From: UBA8190 sp003453695
GTDB lineage: Bacteria; Actinomycetota; Acidimicrobiia; Acidimicrobiales; UBA8190
Direction of reading: 5' to 3'
DNA: 64,000 bases
Assembly (NCBI GenBank): GCA_036796975.1
Contig: DAIRBY010000013.1
Span: 4,950-68,949, forward strand
Of the stretch, positions 24,216 through 32,173 are shown in pieces. The translations under genes were made by a program, and so were the position numbers. The notes below the pieces were generated by a model, which worked only from the letters and a program-made list of their open reading frames with translations, was not told the DNA's origin and searched no databases. Positions within the stretch are counted from its first letter, which is position 1. Each line of letters starts with the position of its first letter.

Positions 24216-25418
24216 CTAGGGGGCGAGGTGGTCGAGGCCGTACAGGGCGATGGCGTTTCCCCGGACGATCTTGTAGCGAGCCACGTCGTCGAGCCCCGCC
24301 ATCTGCCGTTCGGCCACTTCCTTGGTGTGCGGCCACGTGGAGTCCGAATGGGGGTAGTCCGACTCGTAGGTGATGTTGTCCACGCCGATCTCCTCGACGG
24401 AACGCAAACCGTGGGCGTCGTCGAAGAAACAGCCGGTGATCTGGCGGCGGAAGTAGGTGGACGGGGGCTCGGGGACCTTGTCGGCCACACCGCCCCAGCC
24501 CCGGTTCTCCTCCCACACCGTGTCGGCCCGCTCGAGGATGTAGGGGATCCAGCCGATCTGGCCTTCGGAGTAGGCGAGCTTGAGGGTGGGGAAGCGCACC
24601 AGCACCCCGGAGAAGAGGAAGTCCACCACCGAGAAGGTGGCGTTCGTGTGGGTGAGGGTCGAACCCACCGCCGGCGGGGCGTCGGCAGAGGTGGAAGGCA
24701 TCTTGGACGACGACCCGATGTGCATGTTGACCACCGTGGCCGTCTCGGCGCAGGCGGCGAAGAAGGGATCCCAGTAGTTCTCCGGGTCGTGCACCGACGG
24801 GAGCCCGAGGAAGGGCGGGATCTCGCTGAAGCACACGGCGCGCACCCCCCGGTCGGCGTTGCGGCGGATCTCAGCGGCGGCCAGCTCGGCGTCCCACAGA
24901 GGGATGAGGCACAACGGCACCAGACGGCCGCCCGAATCGGCGCACCATTCCTCCAGCATCCAGTCGTTGTAGGCCTGGACGCACAGCAGGGCGAGCTCCT
25001 TGTCCTTGGCCTCGAGGAAGGTCTGCCCGCAGAAGCGCGGGAAGGTGGGGAAGCACAGCGAGGCCTCGAGGTGGTTCACGTCCATGTCCTCGAGGCGCGG
25101 CTTCACCTGGTAGGCGCCCGGCCGCATGTCCTCGTAGGTGACGCCCTTCATCGTCACCTCGTCGCGGGGTACGCCGGCGGCGGCGTCGAGGCGGAGCAGG
25201 GGACGGCGCAGCTCCTCGTAGTACCACCAGTCGGTAGGCGACCCCTCGCTGCCCGGGGTGACGGTGAGCTTCCCTCCGACGAAGGTGATCTCGCCCATGG
25301 GGGCCCGCACGATGCGCGGCCCCACCTCGGCGTACCTGGCGGGGAGCCGGTCGCTCCACACCGTGGCCGGTTCCACGACGTGGTCGTCCACGGACACGAT
25401 GCGGGGGATCTCGGCCAT
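24216..25418 (-). CDS. Amidohydrolase 2 (ACMSD-like) family protein
   Basis: 400 residues. The start IVSVDDHVVEPATVW is typical of the actinobacterial amidohydrolase-2 group and provides the HxxE-type variant of the metal site. Later blocks are NHLEASLCFPTFPRFCGQTF, VVNMHIGSSSKMP, LVRFPTLKLAYSEGQIGWIPY, and ITYESDYPHSDSTWP, with conserved His and Asp. Relatives act as decarboxylases or hydrolases; they are frequent beside acyl-CoA dehydrogenases, function mostly unproven. It is first in a five-gene operon; the third palindromic operator lies 23 bp upstream of its ATG. Confidence 0.88.
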   Translation of the reverse strand: MAEIPRIVSVDDHVVEPATVWSDRLPARYAEVGPRIVRAPMGEITFVGGKLTVTPGSEGSPTDWWYYEELRRPLLRLDAAAGVPRDEVTMKGVTYEDMRPGAYQVKPRLEDMDVNHLEASLCFPTFPRFCGQTFLEAKDKELALLCVQAYNDWMLEEWCADSGGRLVPLCLIPLWDAELAAAEIRRNADRGVRAVCFSEIPPFLGLPSVHDPENYWDPFFAACAETATVVNMHIGSSSKMPSTSADAPPAVGSTLTHTNATFSVVDFLFSGVLVRFPTLKLAYSEGQIGWIPYILERADTVWEENRGWGGVADKVPEPPSTYFRRQITGCFFDDAHGLRSVEEIGVDNITYESDYPHSDSTWPHTKEVAERQMAGLDDVARYKIVRGNAIALYGLDHLAP

Positions 25419-25440
25419 GGCCGCAGCATAGCCAAGGAAC

Positions 25441-25455
25441 CTGACGGACCGTCAG
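25441..25455. promoter_or_regulatory. 15-bp palindromic operator, copy 3
   Basis: CTGACGGACCGTCAG is a perfect 7+7 bp palindrome around one central base. It lies 23 bp upstream of the amidohydrolase ATG, at the head of the amidohydrolase/acyl-CoA dehydrogenase/LLM operon. Same form and spacing as copies 1 and 2. Confidence 0.68.
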
Positions 25456-25539
25456 GTCCGCGCCAACCGCCAGAAGACCCATTTGGCTGGGGACGACGCC
25501 GCCCCGAATCGTCTCACCTCGGTCGTAGGCTGGTCTCTG

Positions 25540-25827
25540 TTGCGAGCTGTGGTCCTGGACATGGACCAACGCACTATCGCCGAACGGCACCGTCTCGGCC
25601 TCGACAGGCGCGACGAGATGTGGAAGGGCGTGCTGCACGTGGTCCCGCCTACCTCCGAGCGGCATCAATCGATAGAGAACGAGCTGCTGGGCGGCGTCGA
25701 CGGTGCTCCCGTGCCGGTGGTCGAGATCCGCTCGCCGGGGGACGAGTCGTACGACGAGGTGCCGTGGTACCTGGGCCGGGGGGCGGAGGAGGTCCTCGTC
25801 GTCGACGGCGAGCCCCTCGAACTCTGA
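25540..25827 (+). pseudogene. Uma2-family endonuclease-like remnant with internal deletion
   Basis: About 95 codons remain. The N-terminal block (DMDQRTIAERHRLGLDRRDE, MWKGVLHVVPPTSERHQ) and a later block (PVVEIRSPGDESYDE, VPWYLGRGAEEVLVVDGE) match the ends of the DUF820/Uma2 PD-(D/E)XK fold. The central segment of roughly 70-80 residues and the tail are missing, joined near HQSIENELLGGVDGAP. The reading frame is kept across the join. Start could be TTG 25540, GTG 25549 or ATG 25561. Family members are usually 180-200 residues, so this is judged non-functional. Confidence 0.65.
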
Positions 25828-25837
25828 CCGAACACTC

Positions 25838-26857
25838 CTACCAGTCGACCAGTCCGAGCAGCCGGGCCCGGTGCCAGCCGGCGTCGCCCCACGCTCCGCC
25901 CAGCGCCCACGCCTTCTTCATCCACAGGTGCAGGTCGTGCTCCCACGTGTAGCCGATGGCTCCGTGCACCTGGAGGCCCACCCTCGCCGCCAAGTCGGCG
26001 GCGTCGGAGGCGGCGGACTTGGCCATGGAGACGTGGCGACTCGCCTCGGGATCGCTCTCGTCCAACGACCAGGCGGCTCGGTAGACGAGGGGACGGGCGA
26101 ATTCGAGGCGGATGAGCGCGTCGGCCAGATGGTGCTTCACGGCCTGGAAGGAGCCGATCGCCTTGCCGAACTGGACGCGCTGTTTGGCGTAGGCGGAGGT
26201 CATGTCGATGAGCCGGTCGGCCACACCCAAGAGCACCGCCGACGCTGCCCATGCCCCGTTGTCGCAGGCGGCGTGCCACAGCTCGGCGGCGGGCTCGCCC
26301 CGCACCACCGCTGTCGATGCCGGCGGCTCCTCGGGCCCGACGTCCCACAGCGTGCGAGCGCCGTCGACGCTGCGTCGGATCGAGACCGCCTTCGGAGCCT
26401 CGACGGCGTGAATCGCCACGCCGTGGAAGACGACGGCCAGCTGGGCGCCGGCGGTGACCATCGTGGGGAGCCCCGGATCGGCCACGGACAACGTCGCCTC
26501 GCCGGCGGCCGCCGCTGCCATCCACCTCTCCGCCAGTGACGCGGCCCTGACAGGCACCCTCGCCAACAGGGGCACGGCGACCGCCGCCGTCTCGGCCAGC
26601 GGCTCGGGAAGCGCGGCGCGCCCGGCCTCCTCGAGCAGCAGGGCCAGATCGACCATGCCCAGCCCCAGGCCTCCGTGGTCGACGGGGACGGTCATGCCCG
26701 TCACCCCGAGGTCTCCCAACGCCTTCCAGCGCGCCGGCGACCATCCGAGCTCCGACTGCCAGGCCAGGCGCACATCCGCCGGGGTGCACTGCTTCTCCGT
26801 CAAGGCGCGCAACTGGTGGCGAAACTCGAGCTGTTGCTCGTTGAAGGCGAAGTCCAT
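25838..26857 (-). CDS. Acyl-CoA dehydrogenase, small (beta-type) subunit
   Basis: 339 residues. Start DFAFNEQQLEFRHQLRAL is standard; VTGMTVPVDHGGLGLGMVDL, KQRVQFGKAIGSFQAVKHH and QVHGAIGYTWEHDLHLWM follow. The middle domain is reduced and divergent, as in the beta subunits of steroid acyl-CoA dehydrogenases. It lies 19 bp downstream of the large subunit gene and repeats the large-small arrangement seen at 22017-24200. The ATG at 26857 gives the family-typical N-terminus. Confidence 0.88.
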   Translation of the reverse strand: MDFAFNEQQLEFRHQLRALTEKQCTPADVRLAWQSELGWSPARWKALGDLGVTGMTVPVDHGGLGLGMVDLALLLEEAGRAALPEPLAETAAVAVPLLARVPVRAASLAERWMAAAAAGEATLSVADPGLPTMVTAGAQLAVVFHGVAIHAVEAPKAVSIRRSVDGARTLWDVGPEEPPASTAVVRGEPAAELWHAACDNGAWAASAVLLGVADRLIDMTSAYAKQRVQFGKAIGSFQAVKHHLADALIRLEFARPLVYRAAWSLDESDPEASRHVSMAKSAASDAADLAARVGLQVHGAIGYTWEHDLHLWMKKAWALGGAWGDAGWHRARLLGLVDW

Positions 26858-26876
26858 CAGGAGCTCTGCTCGGGCT

Positions 26877-28043
26877 TCACGAGCGTGGCAGGCCCAGCAC
26901 CCGCTCGGCCACCACGTTGCGCTGGATCTCGTTGGTCCCGGCATAGATCGGGCCGGCCAGGGCGAAGAGGAATCCGTCCAGCCACTCTGGCGGCCGCCCC
27001 TCGTCGTCGAGCAGCCCGGCCTCGGGGCCGAGCAGTTCCAGGGCGGTGCGATGGATGGCCAGGTCGGTCTCCGACCAGAAGACCTTGTTCATCGACGCCT
27101 CGGCGCCCACCGTCCCGCCGGAGAGCACCCGGGTGACCGTCCAGTAGGTGTGCAGCCGGTATGCCTCGGCGTCCACGAGGGCGCGGGCCACGTCGTCGGC
27201 CAGCCGGGAGGCCCGCACCGGATGACGCTCTCGGGCGCGGCCGTACAGCTCCACCAGGCGAGCGGCGGCTTCGCTGTAGCGGGCCGGGCTGCGCAGCGAC
27301 AGCCCGCGTTCCGACCCGGCCGTGGCCATGGCCACCTCCCACCCGTGGTCGACCTGGCCCAGCACCTGGGTATCGGGGACGACCACGTCGTCGAAGAAGA
27401 CCTCGGCGAAGCCCGTCTCCCCGTCGAGTTGGGCGATGGGCCGCACGGTCACCCCCGGCGCGTCCATGGGAACGAGGAAATACGTGAGACCGCGGTGGCG
27501 CTCCGCAGCGCGGTCGGTGCGGAACAGGCCGAAGAGCCAGTCGGCGAAAGCGCCGCGCGAACACCACGTCTTCTGCCCGCGCAGCACCCAGTCGCCGCCG
27601 CGGCGTTCGGCCCGGCTGCGGATGGCGGCGAGGTCGCTGCCGGCATCGGGCTCCGACCAGCCCTGGCACCAGACCTCGTCTCCGGAGGCCATGGGTGCCA
27701 GGTACCGGTCCTTCTGCTCGTCGGTGCCGAACTCGAACAGCGTGGGAGCGAGGAGGAAGATCCCGTTCTGTCCCACCCGGGTGGGCGCCTGGGCCCGGTA
27801 GTACTCCTCTTCGAACACGATCCATTCGAGCAGCCCGGCCCCGCGCCCGCCGTGGCGCTCGGGCCACGCCACCACCGACCAGCGGTCCTCGAACATGGCG
27901 CGCTCCCACCGGCGGTGGGCTTCGAAGCCCTCGGCCGTGTCCAGTGAAGGAAGGCGGGCGGCGCCGCTGGGCACGTGCGCCTCGAGCCACCGGCGCGCCT
28001 CGAGCCGGAATTCCTCCTGCGGGGCTCCGAAACCGAGGTCCAT
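26877..28043 (-). CDS. Acyl-CoA dehydrogenase, large (alpha-type) subunit
   Basis: 388 residues. Signatures: WCQGWSEPDAGSDLAAIRSRA, LRGQKTWCSRGAFADWLFGL, GETGFAEVFFDDVVVP, and GTNEIQRNVVAERVLGLPRS at the C-terminus. GSERGLSL near residue 245 supplies the probable catalytic Glu. The ATG at 28043 precedes the expected LGFGAPQEEFRLEARRWLE start; longer frames overlap the divergent thiolase region. It probably forms a heterotetramer with the product of 25838-26857 and works on a sterol-derived acyl-CoA. Confidence 0.9.
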   Translation of the reverse strand: MDLGFGAPQEEFRLEARRWLEAHVPSGAARLPSLDTAEGFEAHRRWERAMFEDRWSVVAWPERHGGRGAGLLEWIVFEEEYYRAQAPTRVGQNGIFLLAPTLFEFGTDEQKDRYLAPMASGDEVWCQGWSEPDAGSDLAAIRSRAERRGGDWVLRGQKTWCSRGAFADWLFGLFRTDRAAERHRGLTYFLVPMDAPGVTVRPIAQLDGETGFAEVFFDDVVVPDTQVLGQVDHGWEVAMATAGSERGLSLRSPARYSEAAARLVELYGRARERHPVRASRLADDVARALVDAEAYRLHTYWTVTRVLSGGTVGAEASMNKVFWSETDLAIHRTALELLGPEAGLLDDEGRPPEWLDGFLFALAGPIYAGTNEIQRNVVAERVLGLPRS

Positions 28044-28137
28044 GGGGGCTCGAATCTGGCACACCCGGTTGGCACCGGCAATCACGGACGGCGGCGCGCG
28101 GCTGGCGGCTCCCATCGCCGAGCGGCGACAATGGGAC

Positions 28138-29307
28138 ATGCCGCAGGCCGTGATCGTCGACGCCGTGCGCACCCCGGTGGGACGGCGCGGTGGACGGCTT
28201 TCGGGGTGGCACCCGGTCGACCTCGCCGCCGAGCCGTTGAAGGCGCTCATGGCTCGCAACGACCTGGACCCGGCCTTGGTCGAGGACGTGGTCATGGGGT
28301 GCACCATGACGGTGGGCGAGCAGGCCATGAACGTCGCCCGCAACGCGGCGCTGGCCGCCGGCTTCCCCGAGTCGGTGCCGGGCACGACGGTGGACCGACA
28401 GTGCGGCTCGGCCCAGCAGGCCATCCACTTCGCCGCCCAGGCCGTCATGTCAGGCGCCATGGACGTCGTCATCGGCGCCGGCATCGAGTCGATGACGCGC
28501 GTGCCCATCGGCTCGACCACCGACCCGGGCCCCGGCGAGGCCTACGGGCCCGCCTACCTCCGCCGCTTCGCCCTGGTGCACCAGGGCGAGTGCGCCGAGG
28601 AGATCGCCCGGCGCTGGGGGATCACCCGACCCGAGATGGACGCCTTCGCCCTCCGGTCCCACGAGCGGGCCGGACGCGCCCAGGACGAGGGCCGCTTCGA
28701 AGCGGAGATCGTCCCGCTGCCCGCCAAGGTCGCCGGGGCCGAGGAGGAGACCGGCGACGTGCTCGGGTTCGACGAGGGGGTGCGCCGTGACACCAGCCTC
28801 GACAAGCTGTCCGGCCTCACGCCCGCCTTCGTCGAGGACGGCCAGGTCACGGCCGGGACCTCGTCGCAGATCTCCGACGGCGCCGCGGCGGTGCTGGTGA
28901 TGAGCGAGGAACGGGCCAGTGCCCTCGGGCTGCGGCCCCGGGCCCGGTTCTGCACCATGACCGTGGCCGCCAACGATCCCGAGATCATGCTCACCGCCCC
29001 CATCCCGGCCACGAGACGCATCCTCGAGAAGGCCAAGATGACCATCGACGACTTCGACGTGATCGAGATCAACGAGGCGTTCGCCTCGGTGGTGCTGGCC
29101 TGGGAGCGCGAGCTGCACCCGGACATGGACAAGGTGAATCCCAACGGCGGCGCCATCGCCATCGGGCATCCCACCGGGTGCTCGGGAGCCCGCATCATGG
29201 CCACCCTCCTGAACGAGCTCGAACGCAGGGGCGGACGCTACGGCCTGCAGACCATGTGCGAGGGCGGCGGCCAGGCCAACGCCACCATCATCGAACGTCT
29301 GGGCTGA
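28138..29307 (+). CDS. Acetyl-CoA acyltransferase (thiolase, FadA6-like)
   Basis: 389-residue true thiolase with the whole catalytic set: Cys89 in VDRQCGSAQQAI, His344 in AIGHPTGCSGAR and Cys374 in TMCEGGGQAN, plus NEAFAS. It cleaves a 3-oxoacyl-CoA with CoA. The sequence resembles FadA5/FadA6, the steroid side-chain and ring thiolases, more than housekeeping FadA, by memory only. It is divergent from the acyl-CoA dehydrogenase pair across a 94-bp gap with no recognisable operator. ATG 28138 gives the standard start PQAVIVDAVRTPVG. Confidence 0.9.
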   Translation: MPQAVIVDAVRTPVGRRGGRLSGWHPVDLAAEPLKALMARNDLDPALVEDVVMGCTMTVGEQAMNVARNAALAAGFPESVPGTTVDRQCGSAQQAIHFAAQAVMSGAMDVVIGAGIESMTRVPIGSTTDPGPGEAYGPAYLRRFALVHQGECAEEIARRWGITRPEMDAFALRSHERAGRAQDEGRFEAEIVPLPAKVAGAEEETGDVLGFDEGVRRDTSLDKLSGLTPAFVEDGQVTAGTSSQISDGAAAVLVMSEERASALGLRPRARFCTMTVAANDPEIMLTAPIPATRRILEKAKMTIDDFDVIEINEAFASVVLAWERELHPDMDKVNPNGGAIAIGHPTGCSGARIMATLLNELERRGGRYGLQTMCEGGGQANATIIERLG

Positions 29308-29386
29308 GGGAGACCCTCGACGGGGCTGTATAGGATCCCACCTCGGGGGGCGAGGTCGGCGGAAACCTTGTTCTCAGGAGGACGAC

Positions 29387-31636
29387 GTGGGCGGCACGTA
29401 CCCCTTCGCTTCGATGCTCCGGCGCGCCGTGCCGGCGGCGGTGTCGACGCTGGCCGTGCTGGGCGCAGTGGGAACGGCGATCGCCGCCAATCACGCCCTC
29501 AGTGACCCATCTGCGCCGGCGCCGGCAGCGGCAGCGTCAGCGGCGGCGGCACACGGAGCAGCACGGGCAGTCGCACCGGGAGCGACATCGGCATCGTCGT
29601 CGTCGGCGGCATCGACGTCGTCGGCGGCACCGGCACCCGCCTACGCCTACGCCTCCATGAGCGACGGCACCAAGATCGCCGTGGTGGTGAGCTACCCGGC
29701 TGGATACACCACCGGGAGCAGATGGCCGGCGCTGTTCGAGATGGACGGCTACGACGGCGGAGGCGGGGCGCTCGACCCCTCGGAGTGGGCCAACCGGTAC
29801 GTCATGATCCACGCCTCGGTGCGTGGCACGGGCTGCTCGACCGGGCAATTCGACCTCTTCTCCTGGGCCGACAGCGACGACGGGGCCCAGATCGTCGAGC
29901 AGTGGATCCCGGCCCAGCCGTGGTCGAACGGGAACGTCGGGATCATCGGGCACTCCTATCCCGGACTCACGGGGTTCATGACCGCCGAGCGCATCGGCTA
30001 CGACCTGGCCCGGCCCGGTTACCACCCCTACGGCGGGGTCAACCACCTGAAGGCGGTGGCCGTCTCGGGGCTCATCGACGACACCTACAGCGGCATCACC
30101 TACATGGGAGGCATACCCGACCTCGGTTTCCCCCTGGGATGGGACGGAGTGCTCCGGCCGGAGTCGGAGCTGAGCGGGAACCTGCAACGCATCGAGTCCT
30201 CGGCGGCGGCCGGGGATCCTTCGTGTCTGGAGGCCTACGCACAACACGAGTTGTCGCTGACACCGCTCACCCCCGACCTCACCCCCGTCGCCGACAACCC
30301 CATCGTGAACGGCTCGCTCGACTCCACCGAAGGACCGTGGTGGGAGGCCCACTCGCTCGACACCTACCTGTCGTGGCTGCCCTACAGCCAAGCGCCGATC
30401 CACACGGACCAGCAGTACCAGGACGAGCAAACCGGTCCACGGGGCGGTGCTCGGCTCTTTCAGGACGTCGAGGCGATGGACCAGGGCCTGGTCGCGCGGG
30501 GCTCGCGCCCCTTGCCGTACCGGATGGTGTTCACCAACGGCCGTCACGACAGCGCCGGGCCCGTGTACCACCCTGACGAGCAGAACTGGCTCGACTGCTA
30601 CGAGAAGGGCGTGACCCGGGCGTGCAACGCCCTGGGCCAACCCGATGTCAATCCTGCCCACTGGGTCGACACCGGGGCCACCACGGCCTCCACCACCACC
30701 GCCAACCCCTGTCCGGGTGAGGCGGTGCTGTCGTACTTCGAGAGCACCGGGAACTTCGAGGCCACCGGCGACCCCTCCGGCGAGAAGGTGAACCCACCGG
30801 TGTGCTCGACGGCCTTCCCGCTTCCGGGCACGACGTGGACCCGGTACTTCCTCAACGCCGACGGCACGCTCACCGGATCCACGCCCGGCGCCAGAGGGTC
30901 ACGCTCCTATGTGTCGAGCACGGTCGGGCCCGACGACTACCCGGGCCCCACCGAGACGGGCATCGATCCCGCCGACATCCAGCTCTACGAGAAGGGTCTC
31001 GGACCGGCGCTGAGCTCACCAGGACCTGAGGAGCTCACCTACGACACGGCCCCGTTCAGCAAGGACGTCACGCTGGACGGGCCCATCGAAGCAGACCTCT
31101 ACGCCACCTCGAGCGCCCCCGACAGCGACTACTTCGTGCAGCTGGTCGACGTGGGCCCCACGGGCGCTGAGCAATTCCTCCAATACGGACTGCTGCGGGC
31201 GTCGTTCCGGGCGGTCGACTCTGCCGGCTCACAATGCGTATCGAACAGCGGGGCGCCGGAGGCATGCGCCACGCCGGGCGCTCAGATGATCTGGCCCGAC
31301 CACCCGTTCACGACGACCCAGTTGCTGCTCCCGGTGCAGAGCTACGAGGTGAACATCGAGGTGTACCCCCTGGGCTGGGTGTTCCGCCCCGGGCATCGCC
31401 TCATGGTGAGCATCTCCGCTCCGCCGTTCCTCGACCAGCTCTACTCCTGGGTGGCGAGCGCCCGCCCCGTCGGTGTCAACACCATCCTCTCCGACGCCGC
31501 CCACCCGTCGTCGATCTTGTTGCCCATGCAGAGCGTGGTCCCCGATCTGCCCGCCACCGGACCCGCCTGCGGTGCCCAGGAAGGCGTCCGGTGCACCACA
31601 CCGGCGGAGACCGCCTCGCCGAGCGGCCTGCCCTAG
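29387..31636 (+). CDS. Secreted CocE/NonD-family hydrolase (X-Pro dipeptidyl-peptidase-like)
   Basis: 749 residues. A signal peptide (LRRAVPAAVSTLAVLGAVGTAIA) is followed by an Ala/Ser-rich linker to about residue 85. An alpha/beta hydrolase domain follows with nucleophile Ser190 in GHSYPG and the oxyanion-type block SVRGTGCSTG. The C-terminal PepX_C jelly roll contains VYPLGWVFRPGHRLMVSISAPPF. Candidate activities are peptidase or esterase in the cell envelope or outside. The GTG follows CAGGAGGAC; TAGGAT at 29331-29336 could be a -10 element. The gene converges on the ipd operon with 3 bp between stops. Confidence 0.88.
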   Translation: MGGTYPFASMLRRAVPAAVSTLAVLGAVGTAIAANHALSDPSAPAPAAAASAAAAHGAARAVAPGATSASSSSAASTSSAAPAPAYAYASMSDGTKIAVVVSYPAGYTTGSRWPALFEMDGYDGGGGALDPSEWANRYVMIHASVRGTGCSTGQFDLFSWADSDDGAQIVEQWIPAQPWSNGNVGIIGHSYPGLTGFMTAERIGYDLARPGYHPYGGVNHLKAVAVSGLIDDTYSGITYMGGIPDLGFPLGWDGVLRPESELSGNLQRIESSAAAGDPSCLEAYAQHELSLTPLTPDLTPVADNPIVNGSLDSTEGPWWEAHSLDTYLSWLPYSQAPIHTDQQYQDEQTGPRGGARLFQDVEAMDQGLVARGSRPLPYRMVFTNGRHDSAGPVYHPDEQNWLDCYEKGVTRACNALGQPDVNPAHWVDTGATTASTTTANPCPGEAVLSYFESTGNFEATGDPSGEKVNPPVCSTAFPLPGTTWTRYFLNADGTLTGSTPGARGSRSYVSSTVGPDDYPGPTETGIDPADIQLYEKGLGPALSSPGPEELTYDTAPFSKDVTLDGPIEADLYATSSAPDSDYFVQLVDVGPTGAEQFLQYGLLRASFRAVDSAGSQCVSNSGAPEACATPGAQMIWPDHPFTTTQLLLPVQSYEVNIEVYPLGWVFRPGHRLMVSISAPPFLDQLYSWVASARPVGVNTILSDAAHPSSILLPMQSVVPDLPATGPACGAQEGVRCTTPAETASPSGLP

Positions 31637-31639
31637 GGG

Positions 31640-32173
31640 CTAGGGGCCGAGCGCCCGCCAGTACACGAGGGCGTCCTCGCCTTCCACGGCGGCGGGCACC
31701 CGGCCCACCACCTGAAAGCCGAGCTCCTCGTACAGCGTCCGCGCCGGGTTGGAGGCGAACACCAGGTTGAACTGCATGGCATCGAAGCCGGCCCGGCGGG
31801 CCTGGACCATCGAGTCCTCGACGAGCGCCCGGCCCACCCCCTTGCCCCGCAAGGCGCCGTCGACCACGTAGCCGGCGTTGGCGATGTGGCCGGCGCGCCC
31901 GGGGAAGTTGGGCTTCACGTGGTAGGCGCCCACGACCGTTCCCCGGTGGCGGGCGACCACCACGAACTGGGCCCCGCTCCCCCAGTACAGCTCGAAGTCC
32001 GCCTCGGCGAGGGGCGGGCGCTGTGGGAAGCCCTCACCGCGTTCGACGATCTCGGCGAACAATCGGTACAGCGCGTCACGCTCCTCGGGCCGCAACGTGC
32101 CGATCTCGAGATCCACGCCGCCGGTGGTCCGCACCGTGCGCGCCGGGCCGCCCGCCGCGCTCGTCGCCGTCAC
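31640..32173 (-). CDS. GNAT-family N-acetyltransferase
   Basis: 177 residues. Start VTATSAAGGPARTVRTTGG, then the GNAT core: FVVVARHRGTVVGAYHVKP (strands 2-4), GYVVDGALRGKGVGRALVEDS (acetyl-CoA loop of Q/RxxGxG/A type) and NPARTLYEELGFQVVGRVP. The acceptor is unknown. Its GTG overlaps the stop of the IpdC-like gene (GTGA), so it is the last gene of the sterol ring-degradation operon, a place where no acetyltransferase is expected from the mycobacterial cluster. Confidence 0.87.
   Translation of the reverse strand: MTATSAAGGPARTVRTTGGVDLEIGTLRPEERDALYRLFAEIVERGEGFPQRPPLAEADFELYWGSGAQFVVVARHRGTVVGAYHVKPNFPGRAGHIANAGYVVDGALRGKGVGRALVEDSMVQARRAGFDAMQFNLVFASNPARTLYEELGFQVVGRVPAAVEGEDALVYWRALGP

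Noticed and set aside
21894..25952. Open frame of 1,352 codons on the plus strand across the acyl-CoA dehydrogenase/amidohydrolase operon
   Set aside because: Antisense to five well-recognised genes; His/Gly/Arg-rich low-complexity translation typical of GC-rich shadow frames.
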